Shown here one piece after another: positions 1-10,604 of a stretch of DNA of 64,000 nt (its first letter is position 1; each line of letters begins with the position of its first letter). Both the position numbers and the translations under genes were made by a program. This DNA is from an uncultured Clostridia bacterium (lineage in GTDB: Bacteria; Bacillota; Clostridia; Oscillospirales; Ruminococcaceae), in contig CANRKB010000008.1 of NCBI GenBank assembly GCA_947631115.1, positions 1 through 64,000 on the forward strand, read 5' to 3'. The notes beneath the pieces are model-generated. The model was not told the DNA's origin. It did no database searches and worked only from the letters and a program-made list of their open reading frames with translations.

Positions 1-60
1 TATGGCGCACTCAATTTCGTGCGCAATGCGAATAGACAAATCACCGAAACTGCGCTATAA
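1..60 (+). other. 3' end of an unidentified reading frame
   Basis: Reading frame 1 is open from the window edge to a TAA at 58-60, giving a 19-residue tail. It precedes a DUF4315-like gene and a recombinase fragment, so it may be the end of another mobile-element gene. The piece is too short to identify and could be chance. Confidence 0.2.
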
Positions 61-114
61 TTTTAATATAGGCTGAATATTTCAGCTTGCAAAAATAGGA
101 ATGGTGGTGATGTT

Positions 115-405
115 ATGATTTCAACTGCGGAAAAGCTGTCCGGACTTGAAACGAAAATCGAAAAGCGGAAGGCGGCTATCGCTGAAGAAACCAAAAAACT
201 TAATGCGGACTTGGCGGAGTGTGACAAGCTCTGCCTGCTGGCTCTTGCCGACAAATTCAAGCTGAAAGGCAAGGACTTGTTCACGGCAATTGAACGTGAA
301 CACGAACAGCTTGAAAAGCTGAAAGAAAATGCTCCTGTGAGTGATGCCGAAACGCTCGGACAGACTTCTTTTTTTGAAAGTAAACACAATCCGTATGAGG
401 ATTAA
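115..405 (+). CDS. small coiled-coil mobile-element protein, DUF4315-like
   Basis: Encodes 96 residues. The first ~60 form a charged, heptad-rich helix (KIEKRKAAIAEETKKLNADL), followed by a LADKFKLKGKDLFTAIE segment. This layout resembles the DUF4315 family, small proteins coded among conjugation genes of Tn1549/CTn-type elements in Clostridia. The function of that family is unknown. A weak GGTGGTGATGTT precedes the ATG. It lies 12 nt upstream of a serine-recombinase fragment in the same frame, which supports a mobile-element origin. The family call rests on pattern resemblance only; an unrelated coiled-coil protein is possible. Confidence 0.5.
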   Translation: MISTAEKLSGLETKIEKRKAAIAEETKKLNADLAECDKLCLLALADKFKLKGKDLFTAIEREHEQLEKLKENAPVSDAETLGQTSFFESKHNPYED

Positions 406-417
406 ACTTCGGCAGAT

Positions 418-715
418 ATGAGGGAAGATAGAGAATGCGAAACCCTTGAATTGAAAAAGGCAAAGAAAACACGCACGCAATCCGAAAAAAGAATTGCCGA
501 ACTTGACCGCCTTTTTACAAGCCTTTATGAGGACAACGTTTCGGGAAAAATTTCCGATGAGCGTTTCACGATGATGTCGGCAAATTATGAAGACGAGCAG
601 AAACGTCTGAAAATCGCCGTTTCTGAACTGACGGCTTTTATTGATTCCGCTGAACAGAAATCCGCTGACGTGACGGCATTCCTCGCAATCGTGAGGAAAT
701 ACGAACATATCACGG
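418..715 (+). pseudogene. large serine recombinase, internal/C-terminal fragment
   Basis: The 109-residue ORF contains RIAELDRLFTSLYEDNVSGKISDERF, then a coiled coil and FLAIVRKYEHITE. This is characteristic of the region after the zinc-ribbon domain of large serine recombinases (TnpX/Tn4451 and Tn1549-type integrases). The catalytic resolvase domain, DNA-binding domain and the final ~90 residues are absent. Similarity stops near base 715, and the last ten codons run into the 3' end of the convergent DUF2019-like gene. An in-frame TAA at 403-405 rules out an upstream extension. I read it as a dead remnant of an integrative element. Confidence 0.75.
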
Positions 716-1084
716 AAAATCTTTGGATATGCCGTATTTCAAATTAAATCTCGCAGTTTTAACAACAATAGTCAAATACTCGGGAAGCCCGTCTTCGATC
801 TTCATGTCTGCAATTTCGCGAATTATCTTTTCGCATTTATCGCGGTAATGATTATACAACAAGCACGCTATGTCCGCTCGAATGGAAATGCTGTCTGAAT
901 CCAGATACGGCAACAACTCATCCTGCCCTTTTTCAGCAAAAAGCTTACGCGCAAGTTTCCTCATTTCATTGAAATAACGATCGTATTTATTCGTTATCTG
1001 ACCTTGCTTTAAAATTTCCTCTCTTTTCTGACAGCAATTTATTATTTTAGGAGTAAAATCACTATCATCATACATTAGGATCAT
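710..1084 (-). CDS. DUF2019-like helical protein
   Basis: About 124 residues. The segment QDELLPYLDSDSISIRADIACLL, followed by a helix ending near EYLTIVVKTARF, resembles the single HEAT-like unit of DUF2019 proteins, whose function is not established. I chose the ATG at 1084 because GGGAG lies 8 nt upstream; the track start five codons earlier has no good ribosome binding site. The 3' end abuts and slightly overlaps the recombinase fragment, so it may be cargo left by that element or a host gene at its edge. No signal peptide or membrane segment is visible. Confidence 0.55.
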   Translation of the reverse strand: MILMYDDSDFTPKIINCCQKREEILKQGQITNKYDRYFNEMRKLARKLFAEKGQDELLPYLDSDSISIRADIACLLYNHYRDKCEKIIREIADMKIEDGLPEYLTIVVKTARFNLKYGISKDFP

Positions 1085-1152
1085 CAATAATTCTCCCATC
1101 AGATCTGATTTCAGCTGAAGTTTTTTCGGCTGTTATATTTTTCCGTTCAAGT

Positions 1153-4100
1153 TTAAGAATTTGGTACAAGCTTAACTTCTACAAGACACGAATCAGGGAA
1201 TACGCTGCTTATTGTAAGCCCTTCGGTTATCTCTATCCATTCTTCTTCCTTCTTGTAATACCATGTGCCTGTATAAATGCCGGCATGACCATCGACATTA
1301 TTTACAAAGTCATCGCTTTGTTCTACATCTACTGCGAAATAAACCGTTTTGCCGTCGGGATCTGTATATTGGAAAATATGTGTAAGAAGATATATTGTCA
1401 ATGACTCATATTCGTTATCAGGCATAAATCCGTCGAGATAATTAGGCGCGTTCATTTCGCCATTACCATTGTCTTGATCAGCATAATTCCATGAGGTATT
1501 ATAAGCTATAAAATGTCTGCCTGCTTTAGCTTCTATGGCTTCTATTATCCCGTCAGGAATTGCATCTCCTTTTTTCAAATCAAATTCAACAGTATAGTAG
1601 TTTGAGCCTGCTCTTGCATTAATGGTCAAAGAGATACCTTCATAAACTATATAATCCTGCTTAATAGGCATATTAAAAAACAGCATTTCATATTGCGGAT
1701 AATTTATGCCTTCTACACTAACTTCATACCCGGGCGAAATATAAGCACTATTTTCAAAAAGACCTCCCGTGTCGTAAATCCACGTACCGTCCGGCAATTC
1801 ATCATATGTATACCTTGAATTTTCTGAAAGGGTTTCGCCTTCCTTGAAATAATAAACAGTTTCAGAGCCGTCGGAGGAATGATATGTAACGGTATAATCA
1901 TAGTCTTTTACTGCTACGATAGTAAAGCGCGCGGCGTTGTATGCAGGATTACTGTTGAGCAATTCGTCATATTTCGTCCAGAAAGTATTTTCGTTAAACT
2001 CTTCGCCTATTTCTTCGCCATCTACAAAATGCCATTTATAACCGACGTCTTCGACATTCGGCAGTAAATCGGGCGAGAAGCCGTCGCCGAGCCAATAAAC
2101 TGTTCCCGGTTTTTTGTTTGCGTCGGTATAATTGAACATACCTTTTACTGCATACAGGTCGGTGTTTGCATTTATGACTGTTCCCGCCTCAACAAAATCA
2201 CATTTTTGGAGCGGATCTGTAATTGGTTCTGAAATAAATCCCGCAATAATTTCGCCAGCCGCAAGGTAGCTAAGGTCGGCGTCGGTGAGCGTATCGCCCG
2301 CCTTCTTGTAAATCATACCATAGAAACTATCTGTTTGCCAAACGCCGTTTGCAAAGCCGTATGATGAAACCCTGTAACCGCTGTAGATGTTAGTATTTTC
2401 ATAAATACTTGTCTGCTCGTAAAATTCGTCATATTCTTCATTTTCGTTCAAGTATATCCAAACGCTGTCGTTTGTAGTTTTGGGCATTTCCATTCCAAGC
2501 GAAGCGAATGACATACCGTCAAGTATTCTATACTCATCGTCATCGTCAAATGTGACAGTATGAATAGTCCAATCGGGCAGGAAGCAGATAGCAAGCTGAG
2601 AGACCTCTTCCCCGTCTGTTACAATATCTTCTGCACAATCGCCGAGAAGCGTACTTGCCGTAAATTCAGGAAGTGTGGATATGTCTAAAATATTCTGCGG
2701 CATTTCGGAGGGCCTTAAGTAAACAGTTTTTCCGACAGTGTAACCCGGCACCTGACTTAAATACTCGGAAATGCTCTGATAAAATTCTTCTTCGGAAATG
2801 TCATAATCAAAGCTGAGCTCGGCGAGACTGTTCAGTTTAAAGTTCTGCAGGTCGGTTACGCCCTCATTGTCGCTATATCCGCCCACATACTTAAACGAAA
2901 CATTGACCTTTATATGAGTATAAACGGCGGTTATTGTTATGTCGGAGTCCACCGTCTTGTCGGCAGGCACTTCGGCGCCGTCAATCGTCCATTTTCCCGT
3001 GTAGAACGCCTTATGCGGCACTTCAACGTTTTGGAGATTTTCCGGCAGATTCGCGCCGTATTCGAGCGTTAAATTATCGGGCATGGTTACGTTGTCTTCT
3101 GCGGTTTCAAATGTTACCGTGAAGGTCTTGATCGTGTAAACCGCCGTTACTGTAACATCCTCTTCAATTGTATAATTAGCGGGAATTTCTTCGCCGTTGA
3201 TTGTCCAAACGCCGGTGTAACCCGTCTTCTCGGGAACGTTGGGGAGTTCGCCGAGCAAGGTTGTGCCGTAGTCAAGAGTTAAGCTTTCGGGAAGGTCGAC
3301 AGTTTCATTGCTGTCGAAGGTTACCGTGTAACGGTTTATAGTGTAAACTGCGGTTACGGTGATGTCTTCTTCAATGACGTAATCAGCAGAAATTTCAGCG
3401 CCGTTAATTGTCCATTTTCCGGTGTAACCCGTCTTGTCGGGTACATTGCCGAGTTTTTCAAGTAGTTTTGTTCCGTAATCGAGCGTTAAATTATCGGGCA
3501 TGGTTACGTTGGGTTCACCAGTTTCAAATGTTACCGTGAACGTTTTTATTGTGTAAACCGCCGTTACTGTAACATCATCTTCAATTACGTAATCAGCGGA
3601 AATTTCGTTGCCGTTGATTGTCCAAACTCCCGTGTAGCCCGTTTTCTCGGGAACGTTGGGAAGTTCGCCGAGCAGGGGTGTGCCATAATCGAGAGTGAGG
3701 TTTTCGGGCATTGCTACGCCGGGTTCATCGGTTTCAAATGTTACCGTGAATGTTTTTATCGTGTAAACTGCGGTTACGGTAACATCGTCTTCAATTGTGT
3801 AATCAGCGGGAATTTCAACACCGTTAATTGTCCAAACTCCCGTGTAGCCCGTTTTCTCGGGAACGTTGGGAAGTTCGCCGAGCAAGGTTGTGCCGTAGTC
3901 AAGAGTTAAACTTCGGGCATAGTTACGCCGGATTCAGTGGTTTCAAAGGTTACCGTGTAGGTCTTAATCGTGTAAACTGCGGTTACGGTAACATCGTCTT
4001 CAATTGTGTAATCAGCGGGAATTTCTTCGCCGTCAATTGTCCATTTGCCGGTGTAACCCGTTTTCTCGGGAACTATTCCAAGCTTTTCGAGAAGTTTTGT

Positions 4101-7100
4101 GCCGTAGTCAAGGGTTAAGTTTTCGGGCATAGTTACGTTGTCTTCTGCGGTTTCAAATGTTACCGTGAACGTTTTTATCGTGTAAACTGCGGTTACGGTT
4201 ATGTTGTCTTCAATGGTATAATCAGCGGGAATTTCGTTGCCGTTGATTGTCCAAACGCCCGTATAACCCATTTTCTCGGGAACGTTGGGAAGTTCGCCGA
4301 GCAGTGTTGTACCATAATTGAGCGTTAAATCTTCGGGCATGGTTACGTCCTCGGCTTCGGTTGTAAACGTTACCGTGAACGTTTTTATCGTGTAGACTGC
4401 GGTTACTGTAACATCGTCTTCAATTGTGTAATCAGCGGAAATTTCCTCGCCGTTAATTGTCCAAACTCCTGTGTAGCCTGTTTTCTCGGGAACTGTTCCG
4501 AGCTTTTCAAGTAAGTTTGTTCCGTAATCAAGAGTTAAATCTTCGGGCATGGTTACGCCATCTTCTGCGGTTTCAAATGTTACCGTGAAGGTTTTAATTG
4601 TGTAAACTGCGGTTACGGTAACATCGTCTTCAATTGTGTAATCAGCAGGAATTTCCTCGCCGTTAATTGTCCAAACGCCCGTGTAGCCCGTCTTCTCGGG
4701 AACATCTCCGAGCTTTTCGAGAAGTTTTGTTCCGTAATCGAGCGTTAAATTATCGGGCATGGTTACGCCGGGTTCGGCGGTTTCAAAGGTTACCGTGTAG
4801 GTCTTAATTGTGTAAACTGCCGTTACTGCAACATCGTCTTCAATTATGTAATCAGCGGGAATTTCGTTGCCGTTAATTGTCCAAACGCCCATGTAGCCTG
4901 TTTTCTCGGGTACTGTTCCGAGCTTTTCGAGTAAGTTCGTTCCGTAATCAAGAGTGAGGTTTTCGGGCATGGTAACGCCGGGTTCGGCGGTTTCAAATGT
5001 TACCGTGTAGGTCTTGATTGTGTAAACCGCCGTTACGGTAACATCGTCTTCAATGGTGTAATCAGCGGGAATTTCCTCGCCGTTAATTGTCCAAACTCCC
5101 GTGTAGCCTGTTTTCTCGGGAACGTTGGGAATTTCGCCGAGCAGGGTTGTGCCATAATCGAGCGTTAAGTTTTCGGGCATGGTTACACCGGGTTCGGCGG
5201 TTTCAAATGTTACCGTGAATGATTTTATCGTGTAAACCGCTGTTACTGTAACATCGTCTTCAATGATGTAATCAGTGGGAATTTCTTCGCCGTCAATTGT
5301 CCAAGCGCCCGTGTAGCCCGTTTTCTCGGGAACTGTTCTGAGCTTTTCGAGAAGTTTTGTTCCATAATCGAGCGTTAAGTTTTCGGGCATTATTACGCCG
5401 GGTTCATCGGTTTCAAATGTTACCGTGAAGGTCTTGATCGTGTAAACTGCGGTTACAGTTATGTTGTCTTCTATGGTGTAATCAGCGGAAATTTCCTCGC
5501 CGTCAATTGTCCAAGCGCCCGTGTAGCCCGTTTTCTCGGGTACATCGCCGAGTCTTTCAAGAAGTTTTGTTCCATAATTGAGCGTTAAATCTTCGGGCAT
5601 GGTTACGCCTTCGGCTACGGTTTCAAATGTTACCGTGAAGGTCTTTATCGTGTAGACTGCTGTTACAGTGACATCGTCTTCAATTGTGTAATCAGCGGGA
5701 ATTTCAGCACCGTTGATTGTCCAAGCGCCAGTGTAGCCCGTTTTCTCGGGAACTATTCCGAGTTTTTCAAGTAAGTTAGTCCCGTAGTCGAGAGTAAGGT
5801 TTTCAGGCATGGTAACGCCGGGTTCAGCGGTTTCAAAGGTTACCGTGAATGTTTTTATCGTGTAAACTGCTGTTACAGTTATGTTGTCTTCAATTATGTA
5901 ATCAGCGGGAATTTCGTTGCCGTCAATTGTCCAAACTCCCGTGTAACCCGTTTTCTCGGGTACATCGCCGAGTCTTTCAAGAAGTTTTGTTCCTTAATCG
6001 AGTGTTAAGTTTTCGGGCATGGTTACGTTGGGTTCGGCGGTTTCAAATGTTACCGTGAACGTTTTTATCGTGTAAACTGCGGTTACGGTAACATCGTCTT
6101 CAATGGTATAATCAGCGGGAATTTTTTCGCCGTTAATTGTCCACTTGCCGGTGTAACCTTTCTTTTCGGGAACTTTGGGAAGTTCGCCGAGCAGGGTTGT
6201 GCCATAATCGAGCGTTAAATTATCGGGCATGGTTACGCCGGGTTCATCGGTTTCAAATGTTACCGTGAATGATTTTATTGTGTAAACTGCCGTTACGGTA
6301 ACATCGTCTTCAATGATGTAATCAGCGGGAATTTCTTCGCCGTTGATTGTCCAAACTCCCGTGTAACCCGTTTTCTCGGGTACATCGCCGAGTTTTTCGA
6401 GAAGTTTTGTTCCATAATCAAGAGTGAGATTTTCGGGCATGATTACACCGGATTCGGCGGTTTCAAATGTTACCGTGTAGGTCTTGATTGTGTAAACTGC
6501 GGTTACGGTAACATCCTCTTCAATTGTATAATCAGCGGGAATTTCTTCGCCGTTGATTGTCCAAACTCCCGTGTAACCCGTTTTCTCGGGTACATCGCCG
6601 AGTTTTTCGAGAAGTTTTGTTCCATAATCAAGAGTGAGATTTTCGGGCATGATTACACCGGATTCGGCGGTTTCAAATGTTACCGTGTAGGTCTTGATTG
6701 TGTAAACTGCGGTTACGGTAACATCCTCTTCAATTGTATAATCAGCGGGAATTTCTTCGCCGTTAATTGTCCATTTGCCGCTATAGCCTTTCTTTTCGGG
6801 GAGTTCGGGGAGATTTTCGGAAAGGTTAGTGCCGTAAATTAAATTGAAATTATCGGGCATTACTATATCGGGATCGGCGGTGTTGAAAGTAACGGTATGC
6901 TCTTCCCCTCTGAGCTTGCGCGCTATGTCCTCATCAAGCACAAGAAGTCCGCTGTTGTCCGAGGTCAAAGCTGTTTTTCTTATTGTCTCGGAAATTCCCG
7001 TGAAATCGGTCTTGTATGGCGGGGAATCCGTGCTGTCACATTTTACGATACCGTCGTTTGTCCTGAAAACAAAATACGCGTTTCCGTCAACATCGGGCGA

Positions 7101-7745
7101 ATTGCTCGTATTTTCATTCGGGTCAATGACAATAGTCACCATGTATCCCTCAGACACAATGACTTCGTCGCACTTTTTGTTTCCGTCCTCATCATAAAGC
7201 CACACGGCAACTTTTCCGTGTATAACTTCGAGGTCGGTAATATAACTTCCGTTTTCAAGCTCGGTCGTTCTGACGTCAAAGCTCGTGCCTCTTACTGCCA
7301 TTGTAGCCTTTGGCGTATTTACTTCATATGTAGAATTATTTGAAAGCGGCTCGGTTATCTCGTTTAAGATCTCGCCCTCTTTAAGCTGTACTATTGTTTT
7401 GCTGTCGGTCGCGTTGTTTTCGGCTATAAGTTCAAGTTTACTGTCGTGGTCAAGAAGTATATACTTGTTTCCGTCAAGTGAAATGTGCATATTGCTGTCT
7501 GCGCCCGTGGCAGCAATATCTCCGTTTTGTAAATTCATTCCGCTGTAAGCGTCAAGTACGCCTACGTCTTTGCGCTCAACGGTGTTACGTTCGCCTTGTG
7601 TTTCAAACACCTTTACAACTCTGTAGGAGTCTTCTCCCTGAGAATTTACGAACACAACAACGCCCACGGTCGCGGACACTACCGCCGCCGCTGCCGCAGC
7701 TATTGCAATTTTTGCTTTTAAAGCAAGACCCGCAAGTTTAACCAA
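1153..7745 (-). pseudogene. giant FecR-domain protein with 19 InlB-type repeats, disrupted
   Basis: The TTG at 7745 is the likely start: GGAGG lies 6 nt upstream and it overlaps the stop of the preceding gene by 8 nt. The protein has an N-terminal signal anchor (KIAIAAAAAAVVSATVGVVVF), a FecR domain at residues ~45-215 (DGNKYILLDHDSKLEL, TPKATMAVRGTSFDVR), 19 tandem 70-residue repeats at ~285-1613, and a ~580-residue tail with degenerate repeats. The repeat (YTVTFE...YGTKLLEKL...EKTGYTGVWTINGEEIPADYTIEDDVTVTAVYTIK) resembles InlB B-repeat/Flg_new units. At 5994-5996 the usual GAT-TAT-GGA codons read GAT-TAA-GGA, a nonsense change, and the downstream ORF continues in the same frame. Near 3917 one base is missing, so that repeat is 209 nt instead of 210 and the frame shifts. 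Intact length would be ~2,197 codons. Translation from TTG now yields a ~583-residue protein with FecR and about four repeats. It is probably a surface protein. Sequencing error within the repeats is possible. Confidence 0.85.
2904..6890 (-). repeat. 19 tandem 210-bp coding repeats
   Basis: The conserved core encoding VTVTF recurs at 6890, 6680, 6470 and so on down to 3114, at 210 nt. Two exceptions are 209 nt at the frameshift near 3950 and 207 nt for the last unit. Units 6331-6540 and 6541-6750 are identical base for base, which points to a recent duplication; the others differ at a few percent to tens of percent of positions. Confidence 0.95.
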
Positions 7746-8541
7746 CTTTGTCCTCCATTTCGCCCAACAGTCCGATCTTTTCAAGATATTCGACAGACTT
7801 TAACTGCTTTTCAATTCCCGAAACTTCTATCAATACCGTACATTTTGAAAATACACGTTTATAAATTTCCGCAAACTGCTCCCAGTCTATCTTTCCGTCG
7901 CCGACAGCCAGATGCAAGTCGCTTTCAAGATCATTATCGTTTATGTGCATGTGCTTTACATACGGCGCGAGAGTATTCGACCATTCGTCTAAAGAAAATC
8001 CTTTTCCGAATGTAGCCGCATGAGCATAATCAAAACAAACCCCGTAATTTTCAAATCCGCTTAACCGCTCGCTCAGCATGTACAGCATTTCGGGAGAACG
8101 GTCGAACATATTTTCCATATAAATGTCCATATCGGGATTTTCTTCCAGTATGCCGCCGAAATATTCCGCATTGCGCGAGATCCAGTTATTGACATAAGAA
8201 CTTGACGTTAGAACAGGCTCGTAATTTGTATGAAAAACGACTGCTCTTGCGCCTATATTTCTCGCCGCAGAAATGCTCTGCCTTATGCGCCTGTCGGCAA
8301 TTTCACGGATAAGTTTGTCCTCGCTGAATACCAATACATCGAAGAAATCTCCGTGACAAGTACAATATTCGGGCAGAGCGAACTTTTTATAATCCGCCGC
8401 CAGCTTTTCAATTTGCGCGCTGTCGTCTAAAACATTCGGCATAAAGAAATCGTTATATTCAAACCCGAAGCCGTATTTTTTTGCGAGCGACAAATGCTCG
8501 TTTATATTTTTCAAATCGGGGATAATAAGAAAATTGCTCAT
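7738..8541 (-). CDS. TIM-barrel sugar phosphate isomerase/epimerase-like protein
   Basis: 267 residues of the AP-endonuclease 2/xylose isomerase-like family. Metal-ligand type motifs include CTCHGDFFD, ARAVVFHTNY, IYMENMFD, VCFDYAHA and KHMHINDND with a late LIEVSG, all in the order expected for this barrel. These enzymes isomerise or epimerise sugars or cyclic polyols using a divalent metal; the substrate cannot be read from sequence. It starts with an ATGA overlap on the cyclase stop and ends 8 nt inside the FecR gene, so the three genes are translationally coupled. That coupling to a membrane cyclase and a surface protein is odd for a metabolic enzyme and may mean a sensory or wall-sugar role. 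Confidence 0.75.
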   Translation of the reverse strand: MSNFLIIPDLKNINEHLSLAKKYGFGFEYNDFFMPNVLDDSAQIEKLAADYKKFALPEYCTCHGDFFDVLVFSEDKLIREIADRRIRQSISAARNIGARAVVFHTNYEPVLTSSSYVNNWISRNAEYFGGILEENPDMDIYMENMFDRSPEMLYMLSERLSGFENYGVCFDYAHAATFGKGFSLDEWSNTLAPYVKHMHINDNDLESDLHLAVGDGKIDWEQFAEIYKRVFSKCTVLIEVSGIEKQLKSVEYLEKIGLLGEMEDKVG

Positions 8542-10358
8542 TTGTCATCCTCATTCGTTTTGATGTTTAAAAGTGAATACACAAATACTCCCTTTGCTTT
8601 TCCTTTAAGAGGTATCTCGCCTATAGGCTCGACCTCTACCCTGTCTTTAACCTGCTCGTAGACGCTCTCGCTTATAAGTACCTGTCCGCGCTTTGCGTTA
8701 GCTTCAAGACGGGCGGCGGTATTTACGGTATCGCCTATCGCCGTATAATCCATCCTGAAATCGCAGCCGATATTTCCCACGACGGCGTTTCCGCAGTTTA
8801 CGCCTACGCCGAAGCCTACCGACCTTCCGTACTTTTCCATAAACTTGCTTTCTATCTCGTTTCCGCCCTGAACTATATCCCATGCCGTCTTTACCGCGCG
8901 GAATATGTAATCGTCGAGGTCAAAAGGCGCGTTGAAGACTGCCATTGTTGCGTCGCCTATAAATTTGTCGAGCGTACCGCCGTTTTTGAAAATAGAGTTT
9001 GTGGTAAGATTGAGATAACTGTTAAGTATATCAACCACCTGCTCCGGCTCAAGCGCCTCGGACATAGGCGTAAATCCGCGAATATCCACAAACAACACGG
9101 CAATATGCCTGTTCTCTCCTCCGAGCTTTATCTGATAACCGCCCTTTTTGAATATCTCGTCTACGACCTGAGGCGCGACGTACTTCTTAAATGCTGCGGT
9201 TATCCTGCGCTTTTCAAGCGTTTCCACCGCATAGTGTCTTACAAGATTAAACAAAAATGCAACGGGTATAAACACCGTACAATATGCGAGAGGAATAGTA
9301 AGCCCATTGTCGTTGAGCATTATTCCGCAGAATACAAACCCTACTAGCGCAACAATTGTTATCGGAAGACTTATTTTTATTTTTGCCTTTCTTGATAACA
9401 GATAAACTGCCGTGCAAAGAGCCGCGCAGATAAGAGCAGCCGTTATTCTTGCGATGGGGAGCGGCATTCTGTTGTCTATAATGCCCTGGAGAATATTTGC
9501 GTGTATTTCTACTCCGAACATCTGAGCGGAGCTGTTAGGAACGGAATACTGGTCCTGAAGTCCCGAAGCATAAGCGCCCACAAAGACAATGCAGTCTTTG
9601 AATATCCTCGGATCGACTTTCCCCTCGATAACGTCCGAAAAGGAAATATGTTCGTAATCTCCGGGTCTTCCGGCGTAGTTTATCCACATTCTGCCGTTTG
9701 AGTCAAGCGAAAGGCTGTTTTTGCTCCTGCCCGTCCTTTCGCAATATTTTGAATAAATTACCGAAGATAGGCTCTCATAATCGCGAGAGGCGTCGCCGTC
9801 GTACATCATAGCCGAGCGAACAATGCCGTCGTCGTCGGGAGAAACGTTTACAAATCCCGTATCGCAATATTCCGCAAAAAACGGCTCCGTTACGCTCTCG
9901 ATGTTGAAATGGTCGATAAACGGCTTTCCGTTTTCGTCTACGGTATATTTACTCGTGTAATTTATGTAAGAACCCGCGACAACGTTCCCGTTTTTCTCGC
10001 AGGCGGCGCGCAGAGCCTCGTCGCCCTCCTCGTCGATATTACCGAAAAACATAATATCCATGGCTATTACCGCGGGGTTATCGCCCATTGAGTCTATAAG
10101 GTCGGCATAGACGCTCCTGCTCCATGTGCCGAAAGGCCCGAGCTTTTCAAGGGTCTTGTCGTCAATGGCGATTATTTTTATATTGTTGTTTATTCCTCGC
10201 GGAGACTGATAGAGTTTATCTTTAAGCGCGCTGTCGAGAGAATAAAAGAGGTCGGCATAAACCGTTATAAACACAATCGCAAAGCACAACAGGCACTCGA
10301 CAATGCCCGCCGCAAAGCGCATTTTTTTCTTTTTGTTTTCGGGAAGACCCATAAGCAT
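8538..10358 (-). CDS. CHASE2-domain class III adenylate cyclase
   Basis: 606 residues: a membrane segment at ~15-36, an extracellular CHASE2 sensor at ~40-300 (IKIIAIDDKTLEKLGPFGTWSR, AVIAMDIMF, FKDCIVFVGAYASGLQD), about three membrane helices at ~305-390, then a cytoplasmic cyclase domain at ~415-600. Both metal aspartates are present (FVDIRGFT and GDATMAVF). The lysine of DKFIGD and the aspartate of YTAIGDTVN favour ATP over GTP, and the catalytic N and R are in NTAARLE. It should make cAMP in response to an external signal. The ATG follows GAGG and it is the first gene of an operon with the isomerase-like and FecR genes. CHASE2-cyclase plus FecR neighbours are known in other phyla. Confidence 0.92.
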   Translation of the reverse strand: MLMGLPENKKKKMRFAAGIVECLLCFAIVFITVYADLFYSLDSALKDKLYQSPRGINNNIKIIAIDDKTLEKLGPFGTWSRSVYADLIDSMGDNPAVIAMDIMFFGNIDEEGDEALRAACEKNGNVVAGSYINYTSKYTVDENGKPFIDHFNIESVTEPFFAEYCDTGFVNVSPDDDGIVRSAMMYDGDASRDYESLSSVIYSKYCERTGRSKNSLSLDSNGRMWINYAGRPGDYEHISFSDVIEGKVDPRIFKDCIVFVGAYASGLQDQYSVPNSSAQMFGVEIHANILQGIIDNRMPLPIARITAALICAALCTAVYLLSRKAKIKISLPITIVALVGFVFCGIMLNDNGLTIPLAYCTVFIPVAFLFNLVRHYAVETLEKRRITAAFKKYVAPQVVDEIFKKGGYQIKLGGENRHIAVLFVDIRGFTPMSEALEPEQVVDILNSYLNLTTNSIFKNGGTLDKFIGDATMAVFNAPFDLDDYIFRAVKTAWDIVQGGNEIESKFMEKYGRSVGFGVGVNCGNAVVGNIGCDFRMDYTAIGDTVNTAARLEANAKRGQVLISESVYEQVKDRVEVEPIGEIPLKGKAKGVFVYSLLNIKTNEDDK

Positions 10359-10406
10359 AATATCCTCACTACTATCCCATTTTACAGTAATTTATTATCC
10401 TAAATA

Positions 10407-10435
10407 ATTATAACATATTTTTTGTTAAAAATCAA
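10407..10435 (-). promoter_or_regulatory. sigma-A promoter of the cyclase operon
   Basis: On the minus strand TTGATT is followed by 17 nt and TATAAT, about 50 nt upstream of the cyclase ATG. Confidence 0.7.
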
Positions 10436-10485
10436 CAATTTTATATTCAAAACAAGAGCTTTTCGTAGAAAATCACAAATATAGG

Positions 10486-10514
10486 TTGATGTTATCGTCA
10501 TTTTGTGGTATTAT
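10486..10514 (+). promoter_or_regulatory. sigma-A promoter of the diguanylate cyclase gene
   Basis: TTGATG, 17 nt, TATTAT. The predicted leader of ~85 nt contains an imperfect stem (TTTATGCTCA paired with TGAACATAAA) just before the ribosome binding site GGGAGG. Confidence 0.6.
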
Positions 10515-10604
10515 TTAAATGTTGAGTACCTATTAACGGATAACGGGCGCCTTTATGCTCAAGTAAAACTGAACATAAAAGCAATACTTATGGGAGGAAA
10601 TTAA

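Noticed and set aside
2934-6058. Plus-strand ORFs within the repeat array
   Set aside because: Shadows of the repeats; no ribosome binding sites or family features.
2904-6890. The 210-bp periodic repeats as a CRISPR or satellite array
   Set aside because: Period is a multiple of three, the frame is open on the minus strand and the unit codes for a known kind of beta repeat.
10515-10604. c-di-GMP riboswitch in the diguanylate cyclase leader
   Set aside because: Only one imperfect stem; none of the conserved GEMM-type bases seen.
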